Shown piece after piece: positions 1-8,009 of a DNA stretch of 64,000 nucleotides; positions within the stretch are counted from its first letter, which is position 1; each line of letters begins with the position of its first letter. The stretch comes from Streptomyces spinoverrucosus. GTDB taxonomy: Bacteria; Actinomycetota; Actinomycetes; Streptomycetales; Streptomycetaceae. The position numbers and the translations under genes are program-made. Location of the stretch: assembly GCF_015712165.1 (NCBI RefSeq), contig NZ_JADPZX010000001.1, positions 3,608,501 through 3,672,500 of the forward strand, in the 5' to 3' direction. The notes under the pieces are model-generated. The model was not told the DNA's origin. It saw nothing but the letters and a program-made list of their open reading frames with translations, and did no database searches.

Positions 1-677
1 GGCATCGGCGGTACGACGCCCATGTTGCCGGGGGACGCCTCGGTGATCACGCAGGCGATCTCGCCGGGGTGGGCGTGGAAGGCGGCGTGCACGGCTTCGA
101 GGTCGTTGTACGGCAGGACGATGGTGTCGCCGGCCTGGGCACCGGTGACGCCCGGCGTGTCCGGCAGCGCGAAGGTCGCCACGCCGCTGCCCGCGGCGGC
201 GAGCAGGGCGTCGACGTGCCCGTGGTAGCACCCGGCGAACTTGATCACCTTGGCCCGCCCGGTGAACCCGCGGGCGAGCCGGATGGCGGACATGGTCGCC
301 TCGGTGCCGCTGGACACCAGCCGCACCTGCTGGACCGGCCCGACCCGCTCGACGATCTCCTCGGCGAGCGCGACCTCACCCTCGCCGGGCGTCCCGAAGG
401 ACGTACCGCGCGCGACCGCCTCCTGCACGGCGGCGATCACCTCCGGGTGGGAGTGCCCGAGAATCATCGGCCCCCAGGAACACACCAGGTCGACGTACTC
501 CCGCCCGTCCGCGTCCGTCAGATACGGCCCGCTGCCGGACACCATGAACCGGGGCGTACCGCCCACGGCGCGGAAGGCGCGCACCGGGGAGTTGACGCCG
601 CCGGGCGTGACGGCGGCCGCACGGTCGAACAGGACCTGCGAGACAGGCGCTTCGTATGAATAGGGCAGTTCGCTCAT
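1..677 (-). CDS. hemL: Glutamate-1-semialdehyde 2,1-aminomutase, N-terminal part (cut by window edge)
   Basis: This is the PLP enzyme that turns glutamate-1-semialdehyde into 5-aminolevulinate in the C5 heme pathway. The reverse strand reads from ATG at 677 without a stop to the window edge, giving about 225 of the usual 430 or so residues. The start reads [20 protein letters not shown]. It is followed by the family signatures [12 protein letters not shown], a [11 protein letters not shown] segment, [15 protein letters not shown] (cofactor phosphate region) and [14 protein letters not shown]. The active-site lysine would lie beyond the edge. The same pathway's hemB, hemC, hemA and fused hemD lie 40 kb to the right on the same strand. 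Identity is clear from motifs; only the left half is unseen. Confidence 0.95.
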   Translation of the reverse strand, partial: MSELPYSYEAPVSQVLFDRAAAVTPGGVNSPVRAFRAVGGTPRFMVSGSGPYLTDADGREYVDLVCSWGPMILGHSHPEVIAAVQEAVARGTSFGTPGEGEVALAEEIVERVGPVQQVRLVSSGTEATMSAIRLARGFTGRAKVIKFAGCYHGHVDALLAAAGSGVATFALPDTPGVTGAQAGDTIVLPYNDLEAVHAAFHAHPGEIACVITEASPGNMGVVPPM

Positions 678-827
678 GACCTGCGACTTCTCCGACTTCT
701 CGGACTTCCGGTTGCCAGTGACCTCCTCAGGGTAGGCCGCGGCACCCCGTGATCGATCCTCCTCCACCCCCCTCCGTCTGCGAAACTGAGACCTGATACA
801 CACAGCTCTTACGCGGCATGGTGTTCG

Positions 828-877
828 GGTGCTGCGAAGATCCTGTGCTGCGAAGATGGGTCCTGTGCTGCGAAGAT
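828..877. repeat. Short direct repeats in the 510-bp gap upstream of hemL
   Basis: The unit GTGCTGCGAAGAT occurs three times (near 829, 845 and 865); the second and third copies are each preceded by TCCT. The rest of 678-1187 shows no convincing gene: the ORFs there on both strands have no ribosome-binding site and no family features. The gap must hold the hemL promoter and the promoter of the rightward gene at 1188. Confidence 0.6.
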
Positions 878-1187
878 CCTGAAGATCCCGCGGACAGGTG
901 TTTCACCGCACGTTTCGGCGCGCGGCCGTGGGGGAGGTCACTGACACGATGATCGGGTTGCGCGGCGGGGGCCACGCGTCCTAGAAAAGCAGTCGGGTGG
1001 AGATATGCATCGCGGTGGCGGACTGGGCGAGGGGACTGACGACCTGGGTCCTCGACGCGCCCGGCGGGGAAGGCACCGGCGCGACGCGGAGGAAACGACC
1101 GAAGCACGTCATACACAGGGTGTGCCGAGTGAGCCCGAGCGGGTCGACCGACTCCGGGCGGGGAGCAGGAATGGTGGTCGGGTGGGG

Positions 1188-1619
1188 GTGACGTACAAGT
1201 ACTTCGGCGCGCCGGACGGTGCGACGGCGGCCCGCGTCCCGATTTCGATGCGCCCCGAGGAACTCGGCGGCGACGAGCTCGGCATGAACGGCATGTTCAC
1301 CAAGATCAAGCCGGAGACGATGGCCGCGATGGTGCTGACCGGCATCGAAGGGGTCCCCCTCCACAAGGTCCCGCCCCTGGAACTGGTCGTCCTGCACCCC
1401 GACTACGCCGTCGTCAAACTCCCCATGACGGTCGTCGACCCCCTCCGCGGCATCGGCGAGGAGGCGGTGGGCGCGGCGGCGTTCATCTGGTCGACGGTCC
1501 CGGACCGGGGCGGGCCGCGGGACGCGTTCAACGTGTATCAGCTGCTGCACGAGTGGCAGGACTTCTCGAAGCGGTTGCATGAGGCGGGGCATCAGCCGTA
1601 TTGCCTGGTGTGGCCCTGA
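1188..1619 (+). CDS. Conserved hypothetical protein, 143 aa
   Basis: I do not recognise a named family. The protein begins VTYKYFGAPDGATAARVP and is a soluble, mixed alpha/beta-looking chain with no signal peptide or membrane segment. It contains a PLELVVLHPDYAVVKLP stretch and ends HEAGHQPYCLVWP. I chose GTG at 1188. GTG at 1182 in the same frame is the alternative, and a GGAGCAGGA ribosome-binding site at 1162-1170 suits either. The longer open frame back to 1005 looks unlike protein-coding sequence. It stands alone, divergent from hemL and convergent with the DUF1980 gene. Confidence 0.75.
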   Translation: MTYKYFGAPDGATAARVPISMRPEELGGDELGMNGMFTKIKPETMAAMVLTGIEGVPLHKVPPLELVVLHPDYAVVKLPMTVVDPLRGIGEEAVGAAAFIWSTVPDRGGPRDAFNVYQLLHEWQDFSKRLHEAGHQPYCLVWP

Positions 1620-1682
1620 GCTGGGGTTTGTGAGTTTCGGGCGGGGCCTTCGGGTTCCGCCCTCGTCGTGCACGGCCGCCCG

Positions 1683-2417
1683 TCACCGGCGAGGGACGGC
1701 CGTCAGCGGTAGTGCGTCCGTGTAGCCGTTCGTCGGCTTGGGGATCTTCTGGAGGGTGTGGGCGTCCAGGGCCGCCGAGGCCGACTTCGTGCCCAGGGTG
1801 CCGGACGGATGCCAGGTCCCGGTCAGGGTCACCCAGGTGTCGGCCGGCGGGGCCTGGATGCCGTGGACGCGGACCTTCACCGACTGGGCGTCCGCCGCGC
1901 AGCAGCTGAGCATGAGGCGGGTCAGATCCCAGCCGTCGCCGCCGTCCCCGGCCGGGGTGACGAAGCCCGTCAGCTGGATCGTGCGGCCCTTGATCGCCTG
2001 CTCGCGGTCCTGCTGCACGCGCTGTGTGAAGTCGGTGAGAGTCATCGGCAGCGGCGAGGTCGCCGGCAGCGGGTCGAAGTGGTCCTCCTCCGCGATGGGC
2101 TTGGGGGCCTCGCGGGCCGCGGTGAAGGCGCCGAGGGCCGGTGGGGCGTAGAAGAGCAGGCTCAGGGCGGGCAGGAACAGCAGCCAGGCGACCTTGGGCG
2201 TGTGGCCGTGCTGGTCGTGCTGGTCGTGGGCGTCCCCGTCCTTCCTCCCCCACCAGGTCTCCGCGGCCGCCAGGGCGAGCAGCAGGACCCCGGATGCGAT
2301 CAGCAGCGGGCGCATGCCCTCCTTGACGTAGCGGAGGTAGAGGTCGCTGAGGAGGGTGGCGTGCAGCACGCCGAGGCCGCTGAGGGCGAGCAGGCCGATC
2401 TGGAGGGGGCGCTTCAC
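1683..2417 (-). CDS. TIGR03943/DUF1980 family membrane protein (YcgQ-like)
   Basis: The 244-residue protein has two N-terminal hydrophobic segments (about residues 5-25 and 30-50), a His-rich cytoplasmic or loop stretch (HDQHDQHGHT), a further membrane segment near 80-100, and a C-terminal soluble domain. That domain contains GRTIQLTGFVTP and LMLSCCAADAQSV, the paired-cysteine motif typical of the DUF1980 family. These proteins are nearly always encoded with the YcgR-type permease found directly upstream here. The GTG start overlaps the permease stop (GTGA, 2414-2417), so the two are probably translationally coupled. The paired Cys and His-rich loop suggest a metal or small-ligand role, but the function is unproven. 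Confidence 0.85.
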   Translation of the reverse strand: MKRPLQIGLLALSGLGVLHATLLSDLYLRYVKEGMRPLLIASGVLLLALAAAETWWGRKDGDAHDQHDQHGHTPKVAWLLFLPALSLLFYAPPALGAFTAAREAPKPIAEEDHFDPLPATSPLPMTLTDFTQRVQQDREQAIKGRTIQLTGFVTPAGDGGDGWDLTRLMLSCCAADAQSVKVRVHGIQAPPADTWVTLTGTWHPSGTLGTKSASAALDAHTLQKIPKPTNGYTDALPLTAVPRR

Positions 2418-3442
2418 AGGAGTACCGCTCCGATCAGTGCGCTGGCCAGGATCGCCACGACCGTCGTGGCGGCCGAGAAGCGGATCGCGAACGCCCGGCC
2501 GAACGTGCCCGCCTGCAACGCGATCAGCTTCACGTCGACCATCGGCCCGACGACCATGAAGGTCAGCCGGGCGACCGGCGAGAAGCCGGTGAGCGAGGCC
2601 GCGACGAACGCGTCTGCCTCCGAGCACACCGCGAGCAGGATGGCGAGGGCGGCCAGGAAGAGCACGGACAGCCACGGCGAGCCGGAGAACGTCTCCAGTA
2701 CGGAGCGCGGGACCGCCACGTTGAAGGTGGCCGCCGCCAGCGCGCCGACCACGAGGAAGCCGCCCGCGTGCAGGAAGTCGTGCCGGAAGCCCCGCCGGAA
2801 CTCGCTCCAGCGGCTGTGGCCCGGGTGGTGACCGGTGTGCCGGGCGGCCGGTTTCAGCCATTCCGTCCGGCCCAGTGCCAGCCACAGCCAGCCCATCGCC
2901 ACGGCCGTGACGAGCGAGGCGAGCAGACGGGCCAGCACCATTTCCGGGCTGCCGGGGAACGCGACCGCCGTGGCGGTCAGGACGATCGGGTTGACGGCGG
3001 GCGCCGACAGCAGGAACGCGAACGCGGCGGCGGGGGTGACGCCCCGTCCGATCAGGCTGTTCGCGACCGGCACCGACGCGCACTCGCAGCCGGGCAGGAC
3101 GACCCCGGCGGCACCGGCCACCGGCACGGCGAGCGCCGGCCGCTTCGGCAGCAGCCGGTTGAACACCCGCGCCGGCACGAAGGCGTTGATCGCGCCCGAC
3201 AGAGCCGTGCCGAGCAGCAGGAACGGCAGTGCCTGCACGGTCACGGCCAGCCACACCGTCCGCCACGCCTGCACGGCCGGTTCGTCCGCCCACCGGCCGA
3301 CGGCGAAGAGCAGCGCGCCGGGCAGGACGGCGGCCGCGAGCAGCAGGAACGGCCAGGAACGCGGCCAGGTCTGAGGGCGCGCGGTGACGGCATCGCCCTC
3401 CACGTCCACTTCTTCCGTGGCGAGTTGTTCCGTCTTCTGCAT
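2414..3442 (-). CDS. Permease of the UPF0718/YcgR type
   Basis: This is a 342-residue polytopic membrane protein with about eight to ten hydrophobic segments in two halves joined by a polar His-containing loop (AARHTGHHPGHSRW, near residue 185). The first half carries the family signature VVLPGCECASVPVANSLIGRG; the second carries AVCSEADAFVAASL, a repeated Cys/Glu theme between the halves. The start is ATG at 3442 (MQKTEQLATEEVDVEGDAV), after which the first membrane segment begins near residue 29. It is the promoter-proximal gene of a two-gene unit with the DUF1980 protein. I looked for a zinc (Zur-type) box in 3443-3582 and saw none. The substrate is unknown. Confidence 0.85.
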   Translation of the reverse strand: MQKTEQLATEEVDVEGDAVTARPQTWPRSWPFLLLAAAVLPGALLFAVGRWADEPAVQAWRTVWLAVTVQALPFLLLGTALSGAINAFVPARVFNRLLPKRPALAVPVAGAAGVVLPGCECASVPVANSLIGRGVTPAAAFAFLLSAPAVNPIVLTATAVAFPGSPEMVLARLLASLVTAVAMGWLWLALGRTEWLKPAARHTGHHPGHSRWSEFRRGFRHDFLHAGGFLVVGALAAATFNVAVPRSVLETFSGSPWLSVLFLAALAILLAVCSEADAFVAASLTGFSPVARLTFMVVGPMVDVKLIALQAGTFGRAFAIRFSAATTVVAILASALIGAVLL

Positions 3443-3582
3443 GCGGGCTCCGCGCGTCGGCTGATCGCAGCGACGATAGCGGGCGCCGTACGACTCCCGC
3501 CGCCTGGTGTCGTACGTGCGGGCCGCGCGACCGGAGTGGTCCGGTCGTGCGGCCCGTCGCTGTACTGGCTGTACTAGCCGTC

Positions 3583-6135
3583 CTAGCTGCCGGACTGGCC
3601 CTGTTGGATGCGGGCCTCGCCCGCGTCGGTGCGGAAGACGTAGGCCCACGCGGAGCCCGTGCCGGTGGTGTAGGTGAAGGCGGTCGGGTCGGTGGCCGAC
3701 TGCCCGGTGCCGGCCTGCTGCCAGGCGCGCCACGTGCCGAAGGCGCCCTGGACGGTTTCGCGGGTGTTGTGGATCGTGCCGTCCGTTCCCCGTGCGACGA
3801 TCTCGGTGAAGCCGGAGACGGGGTTGATGACGGCGGACGGGGCACCGGCCGCGGTGAGGTCGCCCACCTGGGTCCAGGTGGCGGGGAAGGCCGCGCCCTC
3901 GCTCGCCTGGACCATGCTGACGATCTTCCCGCCGGTGGTGCGGGCGAAGACACCGAGCCGGTAGCCGGGGTAGACCACCGCCGAGGGAGCGTGGCTGATC
4001 TTCTGGTCACCGAGGTTGGTCCAGGAACCGACCACGCCGTCCTTGAAGGTCGCGGTGCGCAGCTGCCCGGTGGTGTCGGTGCCGAAGAGCTGGACGCCGT
4101 CGCGGACGGTGACGGCCGTCAGCGGTCCGGCGAAGCCCTCGCCGGCGAGCCTGATCCAGCCCATGAAGTCCACGTTGGGCCGCTGCTGGGCGCGGTACCA
4201 GGGCTTGCCGTCGGCGTCGACCGCGAACTGCACCAGCACGCCGTCGGGCCGCTTGGCGGTGACCGGGGCCGCCTTCATCGCGCCGGCCAGGTTGACCCAG
4301 TTCCCCCAGGACGAGCTGCCCGCGCTGTGACGGCGCCACCAGGTCTGGCTGTTGACGTTCTGGGCGGTCAGCGCCACCGCCCCGTCGGGCTGCTCGGCGA
4401 GCTGCGGCGTGCCGGAGAACGTCTCGGTGTCCGGGCCGGTCGTCCACTGGACGGAGCCGAGGTCGGCCGGGTCGGCCTGCCGGCCGTGGACGATACGGCC
4501 CTCGCCGTCGGTGTAGGCGTACTCGATCGCACCGGTGGACGTCTGCAGGACACCGGCGGGGCCGGTGCGGTCGACGTCGATCGCGGGGGACTCCGGCGTG
4601 TAGTCGGCCCGCAGGCCGCAGGAGTCCGGGGCACCGGTGACGCTGGTGTAGCCGGCCCAGTGGGTGCCGGAGCCGATGAGGAGGTTGTAGACGCCGTCGA
4701 AGTTCCCGGACGGCTCGTGGTAGCGGTAGTGGCGCACGTCGCCGTTGGCCTTGACCCGCACGATCACGTCGCCGCCGAAGGACGTGATGTTCTTCGAGTC
4801 CCGCCAGTCGGCCCAGCTGACCGTGACGTGGCGCTGGAGCCAGCGCTCGCTCTCGAAGTCGTAGCGCGAGCGCAGCAGATGACCGGTCGCCGAGTCGATC
4901 CCGTACAGCACTCCGTCGTCGGTGGCGACGATGTGGCTGTAGCGGCCCCAGCCGGAGTCGATCTTCTTGTTGCCGGCCGGGTTCCAGCTGTTCGTGGAGC
5001 TGGTGTACTGGACCCACCGCAGGTCGCCGCCGCCGTCGACGTGCCAGATGTGGCCGCCGCGGTCGATGCTGATCTCGTTGCGGTTCTCGGGCAGGGCGTA
5101 CGTCGTGAAGCCGGTGCTGATCTTCCGGTGGTGGATGTCCCACACGCCGGTGGAGCCGACGCGGTGGCTGAAGTAGAGCCCGTCGGACTTGATGCCGTAG
5201 AAGCTGGCGAAGGGGCCGGCCAGGACGCGGGGGTACTGGTCCCAGCCGGAGTCGATGGTGCTGGACGCCGGGACGGTGGCGGTGCCGTTGGCGGGGTCGC
5301 CGACGTTTCGGCGCAGGAGGCTGCCGGCCGGGGTCACGGAGTAGAGCGCGCCGGTGGACGAGCACCACGGGCCGACGTTGGCGTTGATCCAGGTGCGCAG
5401 CTTGTCGATGCGGGTGCCGATCGCGCCGGTGCGCGTCTCGGTCTCGTCAGTGCCGAAACAACCGCCCTGCCAGGAGCGGCTGTTGATGCCGACGAGCTGC
5501 ACGGTGCCGCCGGCCTCACGGAAGGCGGGGCCGCCGGTGTCGCCCTTGCAGACGGCGGCGCCGTCCTTGCCGGTGATGCCGACCTCGGTGGCGCTGACCG
5601 AGTCCACGGTGAAGGTGCCGGTGTGCAGGCGCAGCGGGGCCCACTCGTCCTTGGTGCGACCGTATCCGGCGACCCGCAGCTCCTCCCCGGCTGCGGGTGC
5701 GGTGGCGCTGAGGTCGACGGGAGTGATGCCGGTGACCGGGCTGGCGAGCTTCGCCAGTACGACGTCCTGGTCCGGGTGGGGGACGAGCTGGACGACGTCG
5801 CGCACCTGCCCGGTCGTGGTGGTCAGGTCGGTGCGGCCGATGGTGGCGGTCGTCGGCAGCGCGGGCGCGCCCGCCGGCACGTCCAGGCTCGCGGCCGGGT
5901 TGTCGGCGAAGCAGCTGGCGGCGGTGAGCAGCCACTGCGAGTACACCAGCGCACCGGAGCAGGCGCGTTGGCCGCCACCAATGTCCAGGCGTGCGGTGAA
6001 GGCGTGGGCGTTGTCGGACGCGGGCGCGCCGGACACGGCCTGGGCGGGGGCGGCGAACACCATCATCGGGGCGGCCGTGAGGGCCGCGCTGAACGCGGCC
6101 AGCGCTGAGAGGCGGGCGTTACGGGGTCTGGGCAT
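3583..6135 (-). CDS. Secreted S1-family (trypsin-like) protein with C-terminal beta-propeller; catalytic triad degenerate
   Basis: This 850-residue exported protein has a signal peptide at residues 1-33 (Arg-rich start, hydrophobic AALTAAPMMVFAAPAQA). The S1 fold follows at about 36-255: ACSGALVYSQWLLTAASCF, then DQDVVLAKL, then CKGDTGGPAF. The usual TAAHC histidine is Ser74 and the usual GDSGG serine is Thr200; only Asp124 keeps its place. Residues from about 258 look like tachylectin-type and PLL-like propeller repeats (GSLLRRNVGDP, DSGWDQYPRVLAGPFASFYG, and similar), suited to binding a surface or glycan. ATG at 6135 was chosen for the AAGGAAA ribosome-binding site 8 nt upstream. It may be a binding protein rather than a protease. 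Confidence 0.85.
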   Translation of the reverse strand: MPRPRNARLSALAAFSAALTAAPMMVFAAPAQAVSGAPASDNAHAFTARLDIGGGQRACSGALVYSQWLLTAASCFADNPAASLDVPAGAPALPTTATIGRTDLTTTTGQVRDVVQLVPHPDQDVVLAKLASPVTGITPVDLSATAPAAGEELRVAGYGRTKDEWAPLRLHTGTFTVDSVSATEVGITGKDGAAVCKGDTGGPAFREAGGTVQLVGINSRSWQGGCFGTDETETRTGAIGTRIDKLRTWINANVGPWCSSTGALYSVTPAGSLLRRNVGDPANGTATVPASSTIDSGWDQYPRVLAGPFASFYGIKSDGLYFSHRVGSTGVWDIHHRKISTGFTTYALPENRNEISIDRGGHIWHVDGGGDLRWVQYTSSTNSWNPAGNKKIDSGWGRYSHIVATDDGVLYGIDSATGHLLRSRYDFESERWLQRHVTVSWADWRDSKNITSFGGDVIVRVKANGDVRHYRYHEPSGNFDGVYNLLIGSGTHWAGYTSVTGAPDSCGLRADYTPESPAIDVDRTGPAGVLQTSTGAIEYAYTDGEGRIVHGRQADPADLGSVQWTTGPDTETFSGTPQLAEQPDGAVALTAQNVNSQTWWRRHSAGSSSWGNWVNLAGAMKAAPVTAKRPDGVLVQFAVDADGKPWYRAQQRPNVDFMGWIRLAGEGFAGPLTAVTVRDGVQLFGTDTTGQLRTATFKDGVVGSWTNLGDQKISHAPSAVVYPGYRLGVFARTTGGKIVSMVQASEGAAFPATWTQVGDLTAAGAPSAVINPVSGFTEIVARGTDGTIHNTRETVQGAFGTWRAWQQAGTGQSATDPTAFTYTTGTGSAWAYVFRTDAGEARIQQGQSGS

Positions 6136-6214
6136 GTCCGTTTCCTTGAGGCGGGTTCGCATGGACCGGGCGGCTCGGGGAGCGCCGGTTTGGTGAAGCG
6201 GTCGGGTCGAGGGG

Positions 6215-6280
6215 CTACTTGGAGGTGACGATCTCCACGAGCACGGCACCGGCGGCCGCCGTCCGGGAAAGCAATCTCAT
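6215..6280 (-). CDS. Possible 21-residue upstream ORF or leader peptide
   Basis: ATG at 6280 follows an AAGGGAAATTT stretch in an unusually AT-rich region and opens a 21-codon frame, MRLLSRTAAAGAVLVEIVTSK, ending 79 bp before the start of the S1-like gene on the same strand. It is too short to judge by codon use. It may be a leader peptide, a small protein or chance. Confidence 0.3.
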   Translation of the reverse strand: MRLLSRTAAAGAVLVEIVTSK

Positions 6281-6815
6281 AAATTTCCCTTGTTTTGAGT
6301 TCGGGAAATGAGCAACACAAATGGGCAAAACAGACGACCCAACAGACAGAGCCACCAACTCCCCATAAGTCGGGCGGGAGTTGATGATCAGTGAGCCGGG
6401 CCGAATCCGCATCCTGACACCCTCACACCCCATACACAACAGTGACTCGGACCACACGATTTCGACGCGGTGGGCCGTTAGGCGCACAAAGTGAACGCCC
6501 GATTAAACGGAACGCACCATTCGGCCACCTGGAAGTGGGCCGAAGTTGGCCATGGCATCGATTCTGAAAGCTGTAAGGCCTCGGTAAAGGAGCAGCGCGT
6601 TGAATGCCAACGTCGCCCTGAAGCGGAGACACCGAGCAGCCGCACAGCTTCCGGAACGCGTTTCCCGAGGGACGGAACCGCATGAGGGCTCCCGTGGGGA
6701 GGCACCGGCATTTTCCGGGGCGACGTCTTCGGACGGCCTAACCCGGCGCGCTGGAGCCGACGATCCCGCCGAGGCTGAGGGCAAGGCGCTGCCCCGTATG
6801 AGATCGGAGACGCCC
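6281..6815. promoter_or_regulatory. AT-rich divergent intergenic region with a hairpin
   Basis: The gap separates the leftward S1-like gene from the rightward LuxR-type regulator. It is clearly richer in A and T than its surroundings. A 9-bp inverted repeat, TTCGGCCAC (6520-6528) and GTGGGCCGAA (6535-6544), could form an mRNA hairpin. A good ribosome-binding site (AAAGGAG near 6586) precedes a TTG at 6600 in frame with the regulator, so a longer form of that protein is possible. Codon use between 6600 and 6815 is weaker than downstream. Confidence 0.4.
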
Positions 6816-7412
6816 ATGAGCATGCGGGTCGCGGTGATCGGGGACTGTCCCGTCTTCCGGCACGGCGTCTCACAGCTGATCAGCACCGCCGCCGACCTCC
6901 AGCTGGTCGTCAGCGTGTCCTCACTCCAGGGCGCGGACGGCAATCTCCGGGGCGTCGACGTGGTCCTCATGGACCTGCGCCAGCCGCCCCAGAGACTTGC
7001 CGCGACCGTCGCGGAGCTGCGCAAGCGCGGGCATGCGGTCATCGTCGCCTCGTCCGCCACGGAGATCGACGCGATGGAGATCATCCGGGCCGGTGCCGGC
7101 GGATGCCTGGACCGGCAGGCCGAGGGGGAGGAACTGCTGACGGCGATCCGGGTCGTGGGCTCCGGCCGCAGTTACGTGTCCGCGCCGATCGACGCACTGC
7201 TGAAAAGGACTCCCCACTTCACGGGCCGCGAGCAGGAAATCCTGCGGCTTCTCGCGAATGGCGCGACCGATCAGGAAATCGCCGCGGAACTCCGTATCAG
7301 CAAGCACACGGTGCATTCGCATCTCGACCGAATCGGCGAGAAGACGGGGACGCGACGCCGGCCCGACCTCACCCGCCTCGCGGTCGAGCAGGGCCTCACC
7401 GAGGAGGCGTAG
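6816..7412 (+). CDS. LuxR/NarL-type response regulator with atypical receiver
   Basis: The 198-residue protein pairs an N-terminal receiver-like domain (about 3-118) with a C-terminal LuxR-type helix-turn-helix (about 134-198). The helix-turn-helix contains FTGREQEILRLLANGATDQ and LRISKHTVHSHLDRIGEK. Asp10 and Asp53 (VVLMDLRQP) sit where the acidic pocket and phospho-acceptor belong. The conserved lysine that normally follows beta-5 is missing (GGCLDRQAEG), which suggests weak or no phosphorylation control. No kinase gene is adjacent. ATG at 6816 was chosen because GGAG lies 7 nt upstream; ATG at 6798 and TTG at 6600 are in-frame alternatives. It presumably regulates nearby or developmental genes, but no target is visible. 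Confidence 0.8.
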   Translation: MSMRVAVIGDCPVFRHGVSQLISTAADLQLVVSVSSLQGADGNLRGVDVVLMDLRQPPQRLAATVAELRKRGHAVIVASSATEIDAMEIIRAGAGGCLDRQAEGEELLTAIRVVGSGRSYVSAPIDALLKRTPHFTGREQEILRLLANGATDQEIAAELRISKHTVHSHLDRIGEKTGTRRRPDLTRLAVEQGLTEEA

Positions 7413-7586
7413 ACCTGCACCGACGTGCCGCTTCGTGGGTAGTCCTGCCCCTCCTGGCGTGGGTAGGGGTTCCCCTTGACCTACGCACGTCAAAGCCACA
7501 GGTTGGTGACGTAAGTCACATCACCGCGTTCATCCGCATTCCGCTCGCGGCCGTGCGGCGCGCGGGTCGAAAAGCCAGGAGAAATC

Positions 7587-7973
7587 ATGCGCAAGCGCGC
7601 CACCATTGTCGCCATCGCAGCCGTACTCCCGCTGACAGCCGCCGGCGCTCTCGCGGGGGCGGGATCGGCAGCGGCCGACCCCACCAAAGCGACCGTCACG
7701 GTCACGGGAGAGGTCGAAGACTGCGCCAACGGGAACTCCCCGAACAGGGTGACGATCGAGACGAACGACGGTGACGAAACCCGCACAGACAAGTCCGGCG
7801 TAGCCGAGACGAACGAATATTCGGTCAAGTTCACCAAGATTTCCAAGAAGGGGGACGGGGCGCAGGCAACCGTCACGTGCAAGGGCGGCGGCACCTACAC
7901 GGACGAGTTCACGATCAAGCGTCCGAAGCAGGCGGGCGTCCTGGTTCAGGAGAGGGACCTGGAGGCGCCGTAG
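7587..7973 (+). CDS. Small secreted protein, 128 aa
   Basis: The chain opens with a classic Sec signal peptide (MRKRATIVAIAAVLPLTAAG, cleaved after about ADP at 30-32). It leaves a mature protein of roughly 97 residues rich in Thr, Lys and Asp. Two cysteines, in DCANG and TVTCKGGG, are placed to form one disulfide in a small beta-sheet domain. AGGAG lies about 6 nt before the ATG. I do not recognise a named family. It is convergent with the sensor kinase gene and separated from the LuxR-type gene by 174 bp, so it probably has its own promoter. Confidence 0.75.
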   Translation: MRKRATIVAIAAVLPLTAAGALAGAGSAAADPTKATVTVTGEVEDCANGNSPNRVTIETNDGDETRTDKSGVAETNEYSVKFTKISKKGDGAQATVTCKGGGTYTDEFTIKRPKQAGVLVQERDLEAP

Positions 7974-8009
7974 CGCCGTCGGCGGAGCACACCCGCCACC
8001 GCGGGCCGG

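Noticed and set aside
3443..3582. Zur-type zinc box before the permease/DUF1980 operon
   Set aside because: I looked for an AT-rich TGAAAATG-like palindrome and found none.
3547..6108. Open frame of 853 codons antisense to the S1-like gene
   Set aside because: Same shadow effect; no recognisable domain or ribosome-binding site, while the reverse strand has a signal peptide and S1 motifs.
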